From Mesorhizobium sp. WSM4311 (lineage in GTDB: Bacteria > Pseudomonadota > Alphaproteobacteria > Rhizobiales > Rhizobiaceae): a stretch of 64,000 nt of DNA. Positions 56,662 through 64,000 of this stretch are shown piece after piece; position 1 is the first letter of the stretch; every line of letters starts with the position of its first letter. A model generated the notes under the pieces. The model had not been told where the DNA came from. It did not search any database and was given only the letters and a program-made list of their open reading frames with translations. Both the position numbers and the translations under genes were made by a program. The stretch lies in assembly GCF_002295115.1 (NCBI RefSeq), contig NZ_NSFV01000003.1, positions 310,001-374,000 of the forward strand, in the 5' to 3' direction.

Positions 56662-57604
56662 TGTGAAGGCCCTGGCGACCGCGATCAGGGAAGAAGTGGC
56701 GAAAGCAATCACCGGGCAGCGCGACACGGTCGATCTGATGCTGACGGCATTGTTCGCCGGCGGTCACATATTGCTCGAAGGCCCGCCGGGAACCGCCAAG
56801 ACCATGACCGCGCGATGCTTCGCGCAAGCGCTTGGCGTCGCCTATGGCCGCATCCAGTTCACGCCCGACCTGATGCCTGGCGATATCGTCGGCTCCAACA
56901 TCTACAATTTCCAGAGCGGGCAGTTCACGCTGACGCGCGGGCCGATCTTCTGCGACCTTTTGCTTGCCGACGAGATCAACCGCACGCCGCCGAAGACGCA
57001 GGCCGCCCTTCTGGAGGCCATGCAGGAACACGCCGTCACTTTCGACGGCACCACGCATGCGCTCAGCCAGAACTTCATGGTGGTGGCCACGCAGAACCCG
57101 ATCGAGCATCAGGGCGTCTACCCCCTGCCCGAGGCACAGCTCGACCGCTTCCTGTTCAAGCATCGGGTGAGCTATCCCGATCTCAAGGAGGAACGGGCCA
57201 TCATCGTCCATCATGGCGGCGGCACCGCCTCGCACGATATTGCGCAATACGGCATCAACGCGCAGACGGACCGCAAGACGCTGGAAACAGCACTTGCCAC
57301 GGTTGGTGACGTGACGCTGGTCGACGATGTCGTCGGCTATATAGCGGCCCTGGTGCGCCGCACGCGCGAAAGCCCGGACCTTGAGGTCGGCGCCAGCCCG
57401 CGGGCGGGCGCCATGTTAGCCCGGGCCGCACGCGCCAGGGCGGCACTCGACGGCCGCGCCTATGTCATCCCCGACGACGTCAAGGCGCTCGCCATACCAG
57501 CGCTGCGCCACCGCGTCATCCTGTCGCCGGCGGCGCAGATCGATGGGCGGCTGGTCGAGCAGATCGTTTCCGACCTGGTCGACCAGACGGAGGCGCCGCG
57601 TTGA
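56648..57604 (+). CDS. MoxR-family AAA+ ATPase
   Basis: A 318-residue AAA+ ATPase: Walker A 'LLEGPPGTAKTMTAR', Walker B 'LLLADEINRTPPKTQAALLEAM', sensor-like 'VVATQNPIEHQGVYPLPEAQLDRF', and the C-terminal lid with 'SPRAGAMLARAARA'. MoxR ATPases act as chaperones that load or mature partner proteins with vWA domains. The start is GTG at 56648 with AAGGAGG five bases upstream. The stop overlaps the next start (TTGA). Confidence 0.9.
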   Translation: MNVDDVKALATAIREEVAKAITGQRDTVDLMLTALFAGGHILLEGPPGTAKTMTARCFAQALGVAYGRIQFTPDLMPGDIVGSNIYNFQSGQFTLTRGPIFCDLLLADEINRTPPKTQAALLEAMQEHAVTFDGTTHALSQNFMVVATQNPIEHQGVYPLPEAQLDRFLFKHRVSYPDLKEERAIIVHHGGGTASHDIAQYGINAQTDRKTLETALATVGDVTLVDDVVGYIAALVRRTRESPDLEVGASPRAGAMLARAARARAALDGRAYVIPDDVKALAIPALRHRVILSPAAQIDGRLVEQIVSDLVDQTEAPR

Positions 57605-58905
57605 TCTACCCGACCGGCAGAGCGGTGTGGGCTGCGGCGGCGGGGGCGATCCCTGCCTTCCTCATCGCGCTTGCGCTGCCACATGTCTGGTACCTGGGCC
57701 TGCTGTGGATCTGTGTGCTGCTTGCATTTCTCGCGGTCGACGCGGCGGCCGGGCGTGGGCGTGCCTCGCTCAGCGCCAGTCTCTCGGCGCCACCGCAGGT
57801 CGGCGTCGGCGGGCGCTTTACCGTGCATGTCGCGGCCAGCCTCGGCCAGCAGGCGCGCGTGCTGCAAGCGCGTGTCGGCCACGATCAGCGTGTGGAGCCG
57901 GTCGGCCACACAGGCGGCGCGTTGCCGGCGAACGGCGGCACGCTCGATCTCGAATTCACGGCGCGCAGGCGCGGCATTGCCAGTTTCGACCGGGTCTGGC
58001 TGCGCTGGAACGGCCCGTTCGGGCTGACCTGGAACCAGGTCGTGCTGCCGATGGACCGCAAGGTGGCGGTACTGCCCGACGTCAGCAGCGCGCGCGACGA
58101 GGCGATCACCTTGCTGCAGCGCTCCGCGCTGGCCGACGGCCACGCGCAGAGGCGAGCCGGCCAGGGCCGCGAGTTCGAGGCGCTGAAGGACTATCAGCCA
58201 GGCATGGGCCGGCGGATGATCGACTGGAAGCGCAGCGCCCGCCACGGCAAGCTTCTGGCGCGTGAGTTCAGGATCGAGGAGAACAACAACATCGTGCTGG
58301 CGATCGACAGCGGCCGGCTGATGTGCGAGCCGGTCGACGGCGTGCCGAAAGTCGACCGGGCGGTGACGGCGGCACTTCTGTCGGCCTTCATTGCGCTCAA
58401 GGGCGGCGACCTCGTCAGCCTGTTCTCCTTCGATGCCACGCCCCGCGTCTCGAGCGGCGCGGTGCGCGGCTCGCCGAGTTTCACGATGATCCAGAAGCGA
58501 GCGGCCGAGATCGACTATTCCGGCGCGGAGACCAATTTCACGCTGGCGCTGACGACATTGGCGGCAAAGCTCGACCGGCGCTCGCTGGTCATCGTCTTCA
58601 CCGATTTCGTCGATCCTATCAGCGCCGATCTGATGCTGCGCACCGTCGGCCGGCTGACCGAGCGGCATCTGGTGCTGTTCATGCTGATGAAGGATGTCGA
58701 ACTGGAGACGCTGGCCGACATGCCGCCCGCGAAACCCGAGGATGTGGCCCGCGCGGTCACTGCGGGCGGCCTGCTTCGGGAGCGCCAAGTGGTGATCGGG
58801 CGGCTGCGGCTGCTGGGCGCCCATGTGATCGAGGCCGACCATCAGCGGCTCGGTCCGGCCTTGGTCGAGCGCTATATCCAGCTCAAGGAGGAGAACCTCC
58901 TATGA
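57601..58905 (+). CDS. DUF58 domain protein
   Basis: A 434-residue protein with two hydrophobic helices near the N-terminus, a beta-rich domain and a C-terminal DUF58 (vWA-like) domain containing 'REFEALKDYQPGMGRRMIDWKRSARHGKLLAREF' and 'VLAIDSGRLM', a D-x-S metal-site start. It is the usual partner of MoxR. It starts with TTG at 57601, coupled to the previous stop. Confidence 0.85.
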   Translation: MIYPTGRAVWAAAAGAIPAFLIALALPHVWYLGLLWICVLLAFLAVDAAAGRGRASLSASLSAPPQVGVGGRFTVHVAASLGQQARVLQARVGHDQRVEPVGHTGGALPANGGTLDLEFTARRRGIASFDRVWLRWNGPFGLTWNQVVLPMDRKVAVLPDVSSARDEAITLLQRSALADGHAQRRAGQGREFEALKDYQPGMGRRMIDWKRSARHGKLLAREFRIEENNNIVLAIDSGRLMCEPVDGVPKVDRAVTAALLSAFIALKGGDLVSLFSFDATPRVSSGAVRGSPSFTMIQKRAAEIDYSGAETNFTLALTTLAAKLDRRSLVIVFTDFVDPISADLMLRTVGRLTERHLVLFMLMKDVELETLADMPPAKPEDVARAVTAGGLLRERQVVIGRLRLLGAHVIEADHQRLGPALVERYIQLKEENLL

Positions 58906-59921
58906 CGCTGCCCGCCGGCACCGATGCCGTACGCCAGTCGCTGGCAAGCTTCCGCCAGGAGCGCGAGGCCGACTGGAAGGCGTTCGAGGCGCTGCTGGCC
59001 CGCGTCGAAAGACGCGCGCCGCGCACGCTTTCGGAAGACGAGTTGCTGTCGCTGCCCCTGCTCTACCGTTCGGCGCTGTCCTCGCTCTCGGTGGCCCGCG
59101 CGACGTCGCTCGACAGCGCGCTGATCGCCTATCTGGAGGCGCTCAGCCTGCGCGGCTATTTCTATCTCTATGGCGCGCGACGAAGTTTGAGGGAGCGCGT
59201 CGGCGATTTCTTCCTGCGTGACTGGCCGGCGGCGATCCGCGATCTGTGGCGCGAGACCTGGGTGTCGGTCGCACTGACGGTGATCGGCGCCATTGCCGGC
59301 TACTGGCTGGTGGCCTCCGACAAACGCTGGTACGACGCCATCATCGCACCCAGCCTTGCCGGCGGGCGCAATCCGGATTCGTCGACCGAAGTGCTGCGCA
59401 GCGTGCTCTACGATGGCGGGAGCAGCCATTTCCTGTCCGGCTTTGCCGCCTATCTGTTCACCCACAACACGCAGGTGGCGATCCTGGCCTTTGCTCTCGG
59501 CTTCGCCTTCGCGGTGCCGAGCGTTCTGATCATCCTGATGAACGGATGCATGCTGGGCGCGCTGTTCCAGGTCTATGCGGCCAAGGGGCTGGGCTTGGAG
59601 CTTGGCGGTTGGCTGTCGATCCACGGCACGACGGAGCTGTTCGCCATTGCGCTGGCGGGCGCGGCCGGCATGCGCATCGGCACGCGCATCGCCTTCCCCG
59701 GCGAACTGACCCGGATGGCTGCCGCCGCCCAGGCCGGGCGGGTGGCGGCGACCGTGATGGTCGGCGTGATGATGATGCTTCTGTTTGCCGGCCTGCTCGA
59801 AGGCATCGGCCGGCAGACGATCACCAGCGATGCGACGCGCTACGCCATTGGCGGCGGCATGCTGACGTTGTGGATCGCCTATTTCTACCTGTTCCGGATG
59901 GTGCGACATGGCAACGGCTAG
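58902..59921 (+). CDS. Stage II sporulation M-like membrane protein
   Basis: A 339-residue protein with a helical cytosolic N-terminus (~110 residues) and five to six membrane helices. It contains the SpoIIM-type segments 'LFTHNTQVAILAFALGFAFAVPSVLIILMNGCMLGA' and 'IHGTTELFAIALAGAAGMRIG'. Outside endospore formers such proteins have an unknown role. The start overlaps the DUF58 stop (ATGA). Confidence 0.82.
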   Translation: MTLPAGTDAVRQSLASFRQEREADWKAFEALLARVERRAPRTLSEDELLSLPLLYRSALSSLSVARATSLDSALIAYLEALSLRGYFYLYGARRSLRERVGDFFLRDWPAAIRDLWRETWVSVALTVIGAIAGYWLVASDKRWYDAIIAPSLAGGRNPDSSTEVLRSVLYDGGSSHFLSGFAAYLFTHNTQVAILAFALGFAFAVPSVLIILMNGCMLGALFQVYAAKGLGLELGGWLSIHGTTELFAIALAGAAGMRIGTRIAFPGELTRMAAAAQAGRVAATVMVGVMMMLLFAGLLEGIGRQTITSDATRYAIGGGMLTLWIAYFYLFRMVRHGNG

Positions 59922-60771
59922 GAACCCTGCCGAGCTGACAAGGCCACTGATCACGCCGGAAGGCGTCGACCTCAGGATCAAGCTGGCGGACGCCGGTACG
60001 CGGGCTTCGGCCTTCCTGCTCGATGTGGTGATCATCGTCGCGGCCGCTGTTGCGGTCACCCTCGTCGTCATCTTCGGCCTCGGCGGCCTTGGCGTGAAGG
60101 AGGCGGAGCCGCTCTTCATCGTCTGGATCATCTTCATCTTCCTGCTGCGCAACGTCTATTTCATCACCTTCGAGGCGGGCCGGCGGGCCGCGACGCCCGG
60201 CAAGCGGATCGTCGGCGTGCGGGTCGCCTCGCGCAGCGGCGCGGGTTTCACCATCGACCAGGTGATCGCGCGCAACCTGATGCGCGAGATCGAGGTTTTC
60301 CTGCCGCTGTCGATCATCGCCGCGCGCGGCGGCGCCGGCGTAGCCGACACGCTGTCGACGATTTTCGGCCTGGTGTGGTCGCTGCTGTTCTCGCTGTTTC
60401 TACTGTTCAACCACGACCGGCTGCGCATTGGCGACCTGCTTGCCGGAACCTGGGTGGTGGAGACGCCGAAATTCAAGCTGGTCGAGGACCTTTCGCAGCG
60501 AAAGGATCCGGTCGCCAGGCGCTTCCCTTTCAGCCCGGCGCAGCTCGACGCCTATGGCATCGCCGAATTGCACAAGCTGGAAGAAGTGCTGCGCCGCGAC
60601 GATTATTCTGCAATGAAAGCTGTGGCGGAAACGATCGGCCGCAAGATCGGCGCGAGGATCGAGCCGATCGATTCGAAGGCCTTTTTGACCGCCTACTACG
60701 GTGATCTGAGGGCGCATCTCGAGCGCAAGCTGCTGCTCGGCAACCGCAAGGCGGACAAGTATGCGCGGTAG
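59908..60771 (+). CDS. RDD family protein, last gene of the MoxR/DUF58 operon
   Basis: A 287-residue membrane protein with an N-terminal RDD region ('ADAGTRASAFLLDVVIIVAAAVAVTL', 'FEAGRRAATPGKRIVGVRV', 'RLRIGDLLAGTWVV') and a ~110-residue cytosolic C-terminus that is helical and charged. Its start overlaps the previous gene by 14 bases. It is followed by a small gene after 24 bases. Confidence 0.82.
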   Translation: MATARNPAELTRPLITPEGVDLRIKLADAGTRASAFLLDVVIIVAAAVAVTLVVIFGLGGLGVKEAEPLFIVWIIFIFLLRNVYFITFEAGRRAATPGKRIVGVRVASRSGAGFTIDQVIARNLMREIEVFLPLSIIAARGGAGVADTLSTIFGLVWSLLFSLFLLFNHDRLRIGDLLAGTWVVETPKFKLVEDLSQRKDPVARRFPFSPAQLDAYGIAELHKLEEVLRRDDYSAMKAVAETIGRKIGARIEPIDSKAFLTAYYGDLRAHLERKLLLGNRKADKYAR

Positions 60772-60795
60772 CAACCTACAGCCTGCGGGACTGCC

Positions 60796-61071
60796 ATGAA
60801 CACATCGCCATCCGACCTCGAACTCCAGGAAATGGAGGCCCGGGCGGCCATGGCCCAGCCCGGACCGTGGAAGTCATGGATCGAAGGCCGGGATTTTCTA
60901 AGCGGATCGAATTTCATTCAAATCGGGGCAGGAGCTGGCCGAGGCGAAGATATCGAGCTGAGCGGCGCTACTGTCGCCGACCAGGATTTCATAGCAGCCG
61001 CACGCCAGGACATCCCTCGCCTTGTGGCCGAAGTCCGCAGACTTCGCGGAATCCTCGATCGTCAGGAATAA
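60796..61071 (+). CDS. Small protein of Ea22-like type, unknown
   Basis: A 91-residue acidic protein. The 'MEARAAMAQPGPW' start and 'ADQDFIAAARQDIPRLVAEVRRLRGIL' end are typical of a family of small phage-associated proteins (A-x-P-G-P-W ... F-I-A-x-A-R-x-D-x-P-x-L). Function unknown. It follows the RDD gene by 24 bases and may be co-transcribed. Confidence 0.65.
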   Translation: MNTSPSDLELQEMEARAAMAQPGPWKSWIEGRDFLSGSNFIQIGAGAGRGEDIELSGATVADQDFIAAARQDIPRLVAEVRRLRGILDRQE

Positions 61072-61090
61072 GGAGGCAGCGAGGCCTGCC

Positions 61091-61777
61091 CTACCTCAGC
61101 CACTTCTCATAGTCGGCCACCAGCAGGTGCACCGGGGCGACATCTTCGTCGATGTTGGAGAAGCGGCCGATCGGCTCGCGGAAAACATTGTCGGTGAGAT
61201 CGTCGTTGACGGTCGACACCTCACCGATCAGCACATCCTTGCCCTCGGCCCAGAAGGCATGCCAGACGCCCGGCAGCAGCGTGACGCTCTGGCCCGGGTC
61301 GAGCTTCAGCAGGCCGCCAGCCGGCAGCCGGTGGATGGTTCCATCGACGGGCACCGACACCTCGGCCTTGAGATCAATGCCGCCGTCGCGGTCGTGCATG
61401 AACAGTTCCAGCACCAGCTTGCCGCCGCCACGGTTGATGATGTCCTCGGCCTTGATGTTGTGGCGGTGCATGGGCGACAGCTGGTCCTTGCGCGAGATCA
61501 TGATCTTCTCGGCATAGAGCATGCCCATGCCCTTCTTCATGTCCTCGTAGCGGCCGTTGCGCACGGTGAACAGGAACAGGCCGAGCTCGTTGAATTTTTC
61601 CTGGCCGTAATCCGTGATGTCCCAGCCGAGTCGCGAGGTATAGATCGCCGAGGAATCGACCTGGCGCGCCTTCATCTCCTCGGGCGACCAATAGGCGAAG
61701 GGCGGCATGATATAGCCGAACGAGCGGATGAAGGCGTCGGCTTCGCGGATGACGTCGTTGATGGCGGAGCGTTTCAT
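61091..61777 (-). CDS. D-lyxose/D-mannose isomerase family protein
   Basis: A 228-residue cupin-fold sugar isomerase (DUF1498 type). Metal-binding residues are visible in 'LSPMHRHNIKAEDIINRGGG' (His-x-His and Glu) and 'VWHAFWAEG'. It converts D-lyxose to D-xylulose or D-mannose to D-fructose in known members; the substrate is by homology only. The start at 61777 follows AAGGGTC. Confidence 0.8.
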   Translation of the reverse strand: MKRSAINDVIREADAFIRSFGYIMPPFAYWSPEEMKARQVDSSAIYTSRLGWDITDYGQEKFNELGLFLFTVRNGRYEDMKKGMGMLYAEKIMISRKDQLSPMHRHNIKAEDIINRGGGKLVLELFMHDRDGGIDLKAEVSVPVDGTIHRLPAGGLLKLDPGQSVTLLPGVWHAFWAEGKDVLIGEVSTVNDDLTDNVFREPIGRFSNIDEDVAPVHLLVADYEKWLR

Positions 61778-61962
61778 GATCGTGACCCTTCGTGTGGATT
61801 TTTTAGACAAATCGCATAGCCGAACGCCGCTGCGGTGTCGATCCATCTCGCCGTGCCCGCGCCTGCGCTACTCGCGGATGGCCCAGCGGTCCGGTCCGCT
61901 GGCCGCATGACATCAAGCACTTTCAGGCTCATAAACCCTGCGAATTCTCACAGGGATAGAAG

Positions 61963-63021
61963 ATGCCGACCGTCCACGATCTCGATACGCCGTCGATCCT
62001 GATCGACGCCGCTCGCGCCGAAGCCAACATTGCCCGCGCACAGGCCCACGCCGACAGGAACGGACTGAAGCTGCGGCCGCATATCAAGACGCACAAGCTG
62101 CCCTATTGGGCGAAGAAGCAGGTCGCGGCGGGTGCCGTCGGCATAACCTGCCAGAAGATCGGCGAGGCCGAGGTGATGGCCGATGCCGGGCTGTCCGATA
62201 TTTTTCTACCCTACAACATCCTCGGCCGCGCCAAGCTGGAACGGCTGAAGGCGCTGCACGGCCGCGTAACTCTGTCGGTCACTTCCGACAGCATGGAAAC
62301 GCTGGAAGGGCTGGCGGCCACTTTCACCGATTCCGGCCATCCTCTCCAGGTTCTGGTCGAATGCGACACCGGCATGGGCCGCTGCGGCGTGCAAACGGCT
62401 GATGGGGCGGTTGCGCTGGCAAGGCTGATCGACAAGGCCGATGGCCTCGCCTTCGGCGGGCTGATGACCTATCCAGCCGCTGGCCGCGCGGCCGAGGCCG
62501 AAGCCTGGCTTGCGAAAGCCAAGCAGGTGCTGGCCGCTTCAGGCCTCGCTTGCGAACGCATCTCCAGCGGCGGCACCCCGGACATGTGGCGCTCCAGCGA
62601 TGCATCGGTCGTCACCGAATATCGTCCTGGCACCTACATCTATCTCGACCGCTACCAGGTCGCCAAAGGCGTGGGCACCTTGAGCGATTGCGCGCTGACG
62701 GTGCTGTCGACAGTGGTCAGCCACCCGACGGCAACCCGCGCCATCCTCGATGCCGGCAGCAAGGCGCTGTCCAGTGACACGCTGGGGCTGAAAGATTTTG
62801 GCGAGCTCCTCGGCGCTCCCGACGCAAGGGTCACCGGGCTCAGCGAAGAACATGGCACCGTCACGCTTTCCGGCGACGCGAAGCTGCGCATCGGCGAGCG
62901 TGTGCGCGTGGTGCCCGACCATTGCTGCGTCGTCACCAATCTGTTCAACGAGGTCAACCTGATCGACGGCGAGCAGGTGCTCGAAACGTTGCCGGTGGCA
63001 GCGCGCGGGCTGATGGCCTGA
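61963..63021 (+). CDS. D-threonine aldolase-like PLP enzyme
   Basis: A 352-residue enzyme with an alanine-racemase-like PLP domain. 'LRPHIKTHKLP' contains the PLP lysine, 'SSGGTPDMW' binds phosphate, and 'VVPDHCCVVTNL' near the C-terminus is the metal-binding His-x-Cys typical of the D-threonine aldolase / D-serine dehydratase-like family. It cleaves D-3-hydroxyamino acids to glycine and an aldehyde or dehydrates them. Alternative names cannot be excluded. Confidence 0.85.
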   Translation: MPTVHDLDTPSILIDAARAEANIARAQAHADRNGLKLRPHIKTHKLPYWAKKQVAAGAVGITCQKIGEAEVMADAGLSDIFLPYNILGRAKLERLKALHGRVTLSVTSDSMETLEGLAATFTDSGHPLQVLVECDTGMGRCGVQTADGAVALARLIDKADGLAFGGLMTYPAAGRAAEAEAWLAKAKQVLAASGLACERISSGGTPDMWRSSDASVVTEYRPGTYIYLDRYQVAKGVGTLSDCALTVLSTVVSHPTATRAILDAGSKALSSDTLGLKDFGELLGAPDARVTGLSEEHGTVTLSGDAKLRIGERVRVVPDHCCVVTNLFNEVNLIDGEQVLETLPVAARGLMA

Positions 63022-63049
63022 CCGCCTACGGTCCAGTGACAGGTGGGTT

Positions 63050-63814
63050 TCAGGCCGGTTGCCGCTCCGCCTGCCGAGCCGCTACCCGCCGCATGGCGAT
63101 CACCCGGCGGCGGCGGATTTCGGTGCGCATCGCCATCAGGTGCAGCGTGAAGAACAACGCCGTGAACCCGACGGCCATGACCAGCAGCGGCCAGAGCAGG
63201 CTGGGGTCGATGGTCGGGCCGCCGAGGCGGAACACCGAGGCCGGCTGGTGCAGCGTGTTCCACCAGTCGACCGAGAATTTGATGATCGGGATGTTGATGA
63301 AGCCGACCAGCGTGATGATGGCAGCGGCCCACGCGGCGCGGCTGGCGTCGTCGAGCGCACGGGTCAGCGCGATGATGCCGAGATACATCAGGAACAGCAC
63401 GAAGACCGAGGTCAGGCGCGCGTCCCAGACCCACCAGGTGCCCCACATCGGCTTGCCCCAGATCGAACCGGTAATCAGCGCCAGTGCGGTGAAGACGGCG
63501 CCGATGGGGGCCGCCGATTTCAGCGCGACATCGGCCAGCGGATGCCGCCAGACCAGCGTGCCAAGGGCTGAGACCGCCATCAGCGAGTAACACATCATGG
63601 CGAGCCAGGCGAAGGGCACATGGATGTACATGATGCGCACGGTAATGCCTTGCTGGAAGTCCTCGGGCGCGGCGAAACTCATATAAAGCCCGACGGCAAG
63701 GATGAGCGCGGCGATCGTCGCCAGCCATGGCACGACCTTGTCGGCCAGCCCAACGAAGCGCGTCGGGTTGGCAAGGCCCATCCAGCCGCTCAGGCGTGAA
63801 GTCGTGTCGCTCAT
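63050..63814 (-). CDS. ccmC: Heme exporter / cytochrome c maturation protein CcmC
   Basis: A 254-residue inner-membrane protein with six helices. The Trp-rich periplasmic heme-binding motif 'WGKPMWGTWWVWDARLTS' and flanking His residues ('YIHVPFAW', 'WWNTLHQPASV') are diagnostic. It attaches heme to CcmE with CcmA, B and D. No ccmD follows: the next gene is convergent and only 28 bases away. A repeat separates it from the gene upstream. Confidence 0.93.
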   Translation of the reverse strand: MSDTTSRLSGWMGLANPTRFVGLADKVVPWLATIAALILAVGLYMSFAAPEDFQQGITVRIMYIHVPFAWLAMMCYSLMAVSALGTLVWRHPLADVALKSAAPIGAVFTALALITGSIWGKPMWGTWWVWDARLTSVFVLFLMYLGIIALTRALDDASRAAWAAAIITLVGFINIPIIKFSVDWWNTLHQPASVFRLGGPTIDPSLLWPLLVMAVGFTALFFTLHLMAMRTEIRRRRVIAMRRVAARQAERQPA

Positions 63815-63878
63815 GCGGCTTTACATAAACCGCCGGCGCGATTGGGGCAATCGAGCGGCGGTGTCGCAGGCTTGGTTA

Positions 63879-63964
63879 CCCCCTTGTTGGGAGGGTCGCT
63901 GCGAAGCAGTGGGGCGGCACTGCCCCACCGGGACCTTCGGTCCGACCTCCCCACAAGGGGAGGT
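63879..63964. repeat. Intergenic mosaic repeat upstream of ccmC
   Basis: The outer arms CCCCTTGT (63880-63887) and ACAAGGGG (63953-63960) enclose two hairpins, GTGGGGC/GCCCCAC (63909-63928) and GGACC/GGTCC (63931-63943). It is a multi-branched palindrome of the rhizobial intergenic type, placed between ccmC and the gene beyond it on the same strand. Confidence 0.65.
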
Positions 63965-63976
63965 AAAGAACAATGA

Positions 63977-64000
63977 TCACGCTGCCTCGCCCTGCACTGA
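63977..64000 (-). CDS. C-terminal end of a gene upstream of ccmC, possibly ccmB
   Basis: A minus-strand frame ends with TGA at 63977-63979 and continues to the window edge, giving only seven residues (SVQGEAA). In many alphaproteobacteria ccmB directly precedes ccmC on the same strand, so position suggests ccmB, but the visible sequence is too short to prove it. Confidence 0.35.
   Translation of the reverse strand, partial: SVQGEAA

Overview
The window reads as a GC-rich alphaproteobacterial chromosome segment from the order Hyphomicrobiales, most likely Mesorhizobium or a close relative. This rests on the mix of families (LdtR/LdtP, DUF2066, DUF982, an OpgC-type glucan-modifying protein, Omp25/31-type porin-like protein, a CcmC-type cytochrome c maturation gene) and on palindromic intergenic mosaic repeats of the rhizobial type. 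Genus is inference; no rRNA is present.

Layout. 1-4.1 kb: the start of a CPA1 Na+/H+ antiporter, an L,D-transpeptidase (ldtP-like), two secreted unknowns and the MarR-type regulator ldtR. 4.4-8 kb: a small membrane protein coupled to 3-hydroxyisobutyryl-CoA hydrolase, a DUF2066 protein and hemB. 8.4-13.1 kb: a DHFR/RibD-like reductase with a clear operator, polyphosphate kinase 2, an aldo/keto reductase, a GT90 glycosyltransferase and small rhizobial proteins. 13.2-17.2 kb: two regulator modules with visible operators. One is a GntR regulator divergent from an MFS transporter. The other is a LacI regulator divergent from two tiny paralogous proteins, with three copies of the same palindrome. 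17.2-24.6 kb: OpgC, an esterase, sthA, an RDD protein, the Bpt aminoacyl-transferase, an EamA and an AI-2E-family transporter. 24.8-41 kb is mostly core: parC, aspS, rnd, guaB, rlmE and Ppx/GppA, with two MFS transporters and a membrane acyltransferase.

41.4-53.7 kb is the accessory part. A flippase-like protein is followed by tRNA-Gln(CUG), degraded transposase and nadE fragments, a HlyD/RbbA/YhhJ-type ABC-2 exporter operon, a cupin, a Tat-signal unknown, a protein made of two copies of one ~70-residue domain, an atypical tRNA-Cys(GCA), an outer-membrane beta-barrel and a TPR protein. 54.8-60.8 kb is one tightly coupled six-gene operon (DUF4129, DUF4350, MoxR ATPase, DUF58, SpoIIM-like, RDD). 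The window ends with a D-lyxose-isomerase-like protein, a D-threonine-aldolase-like enzyme and ccmC.

The most promising undescribed unit is the LacI regulator with three identical operators facing two tiny paralogous genes (15.6-17.2 kb). Next is the duplicated-domain protein with a possible coupled 48-codon leader ORF beside the odd tRNA-Cys (49.4-50.5 kb).
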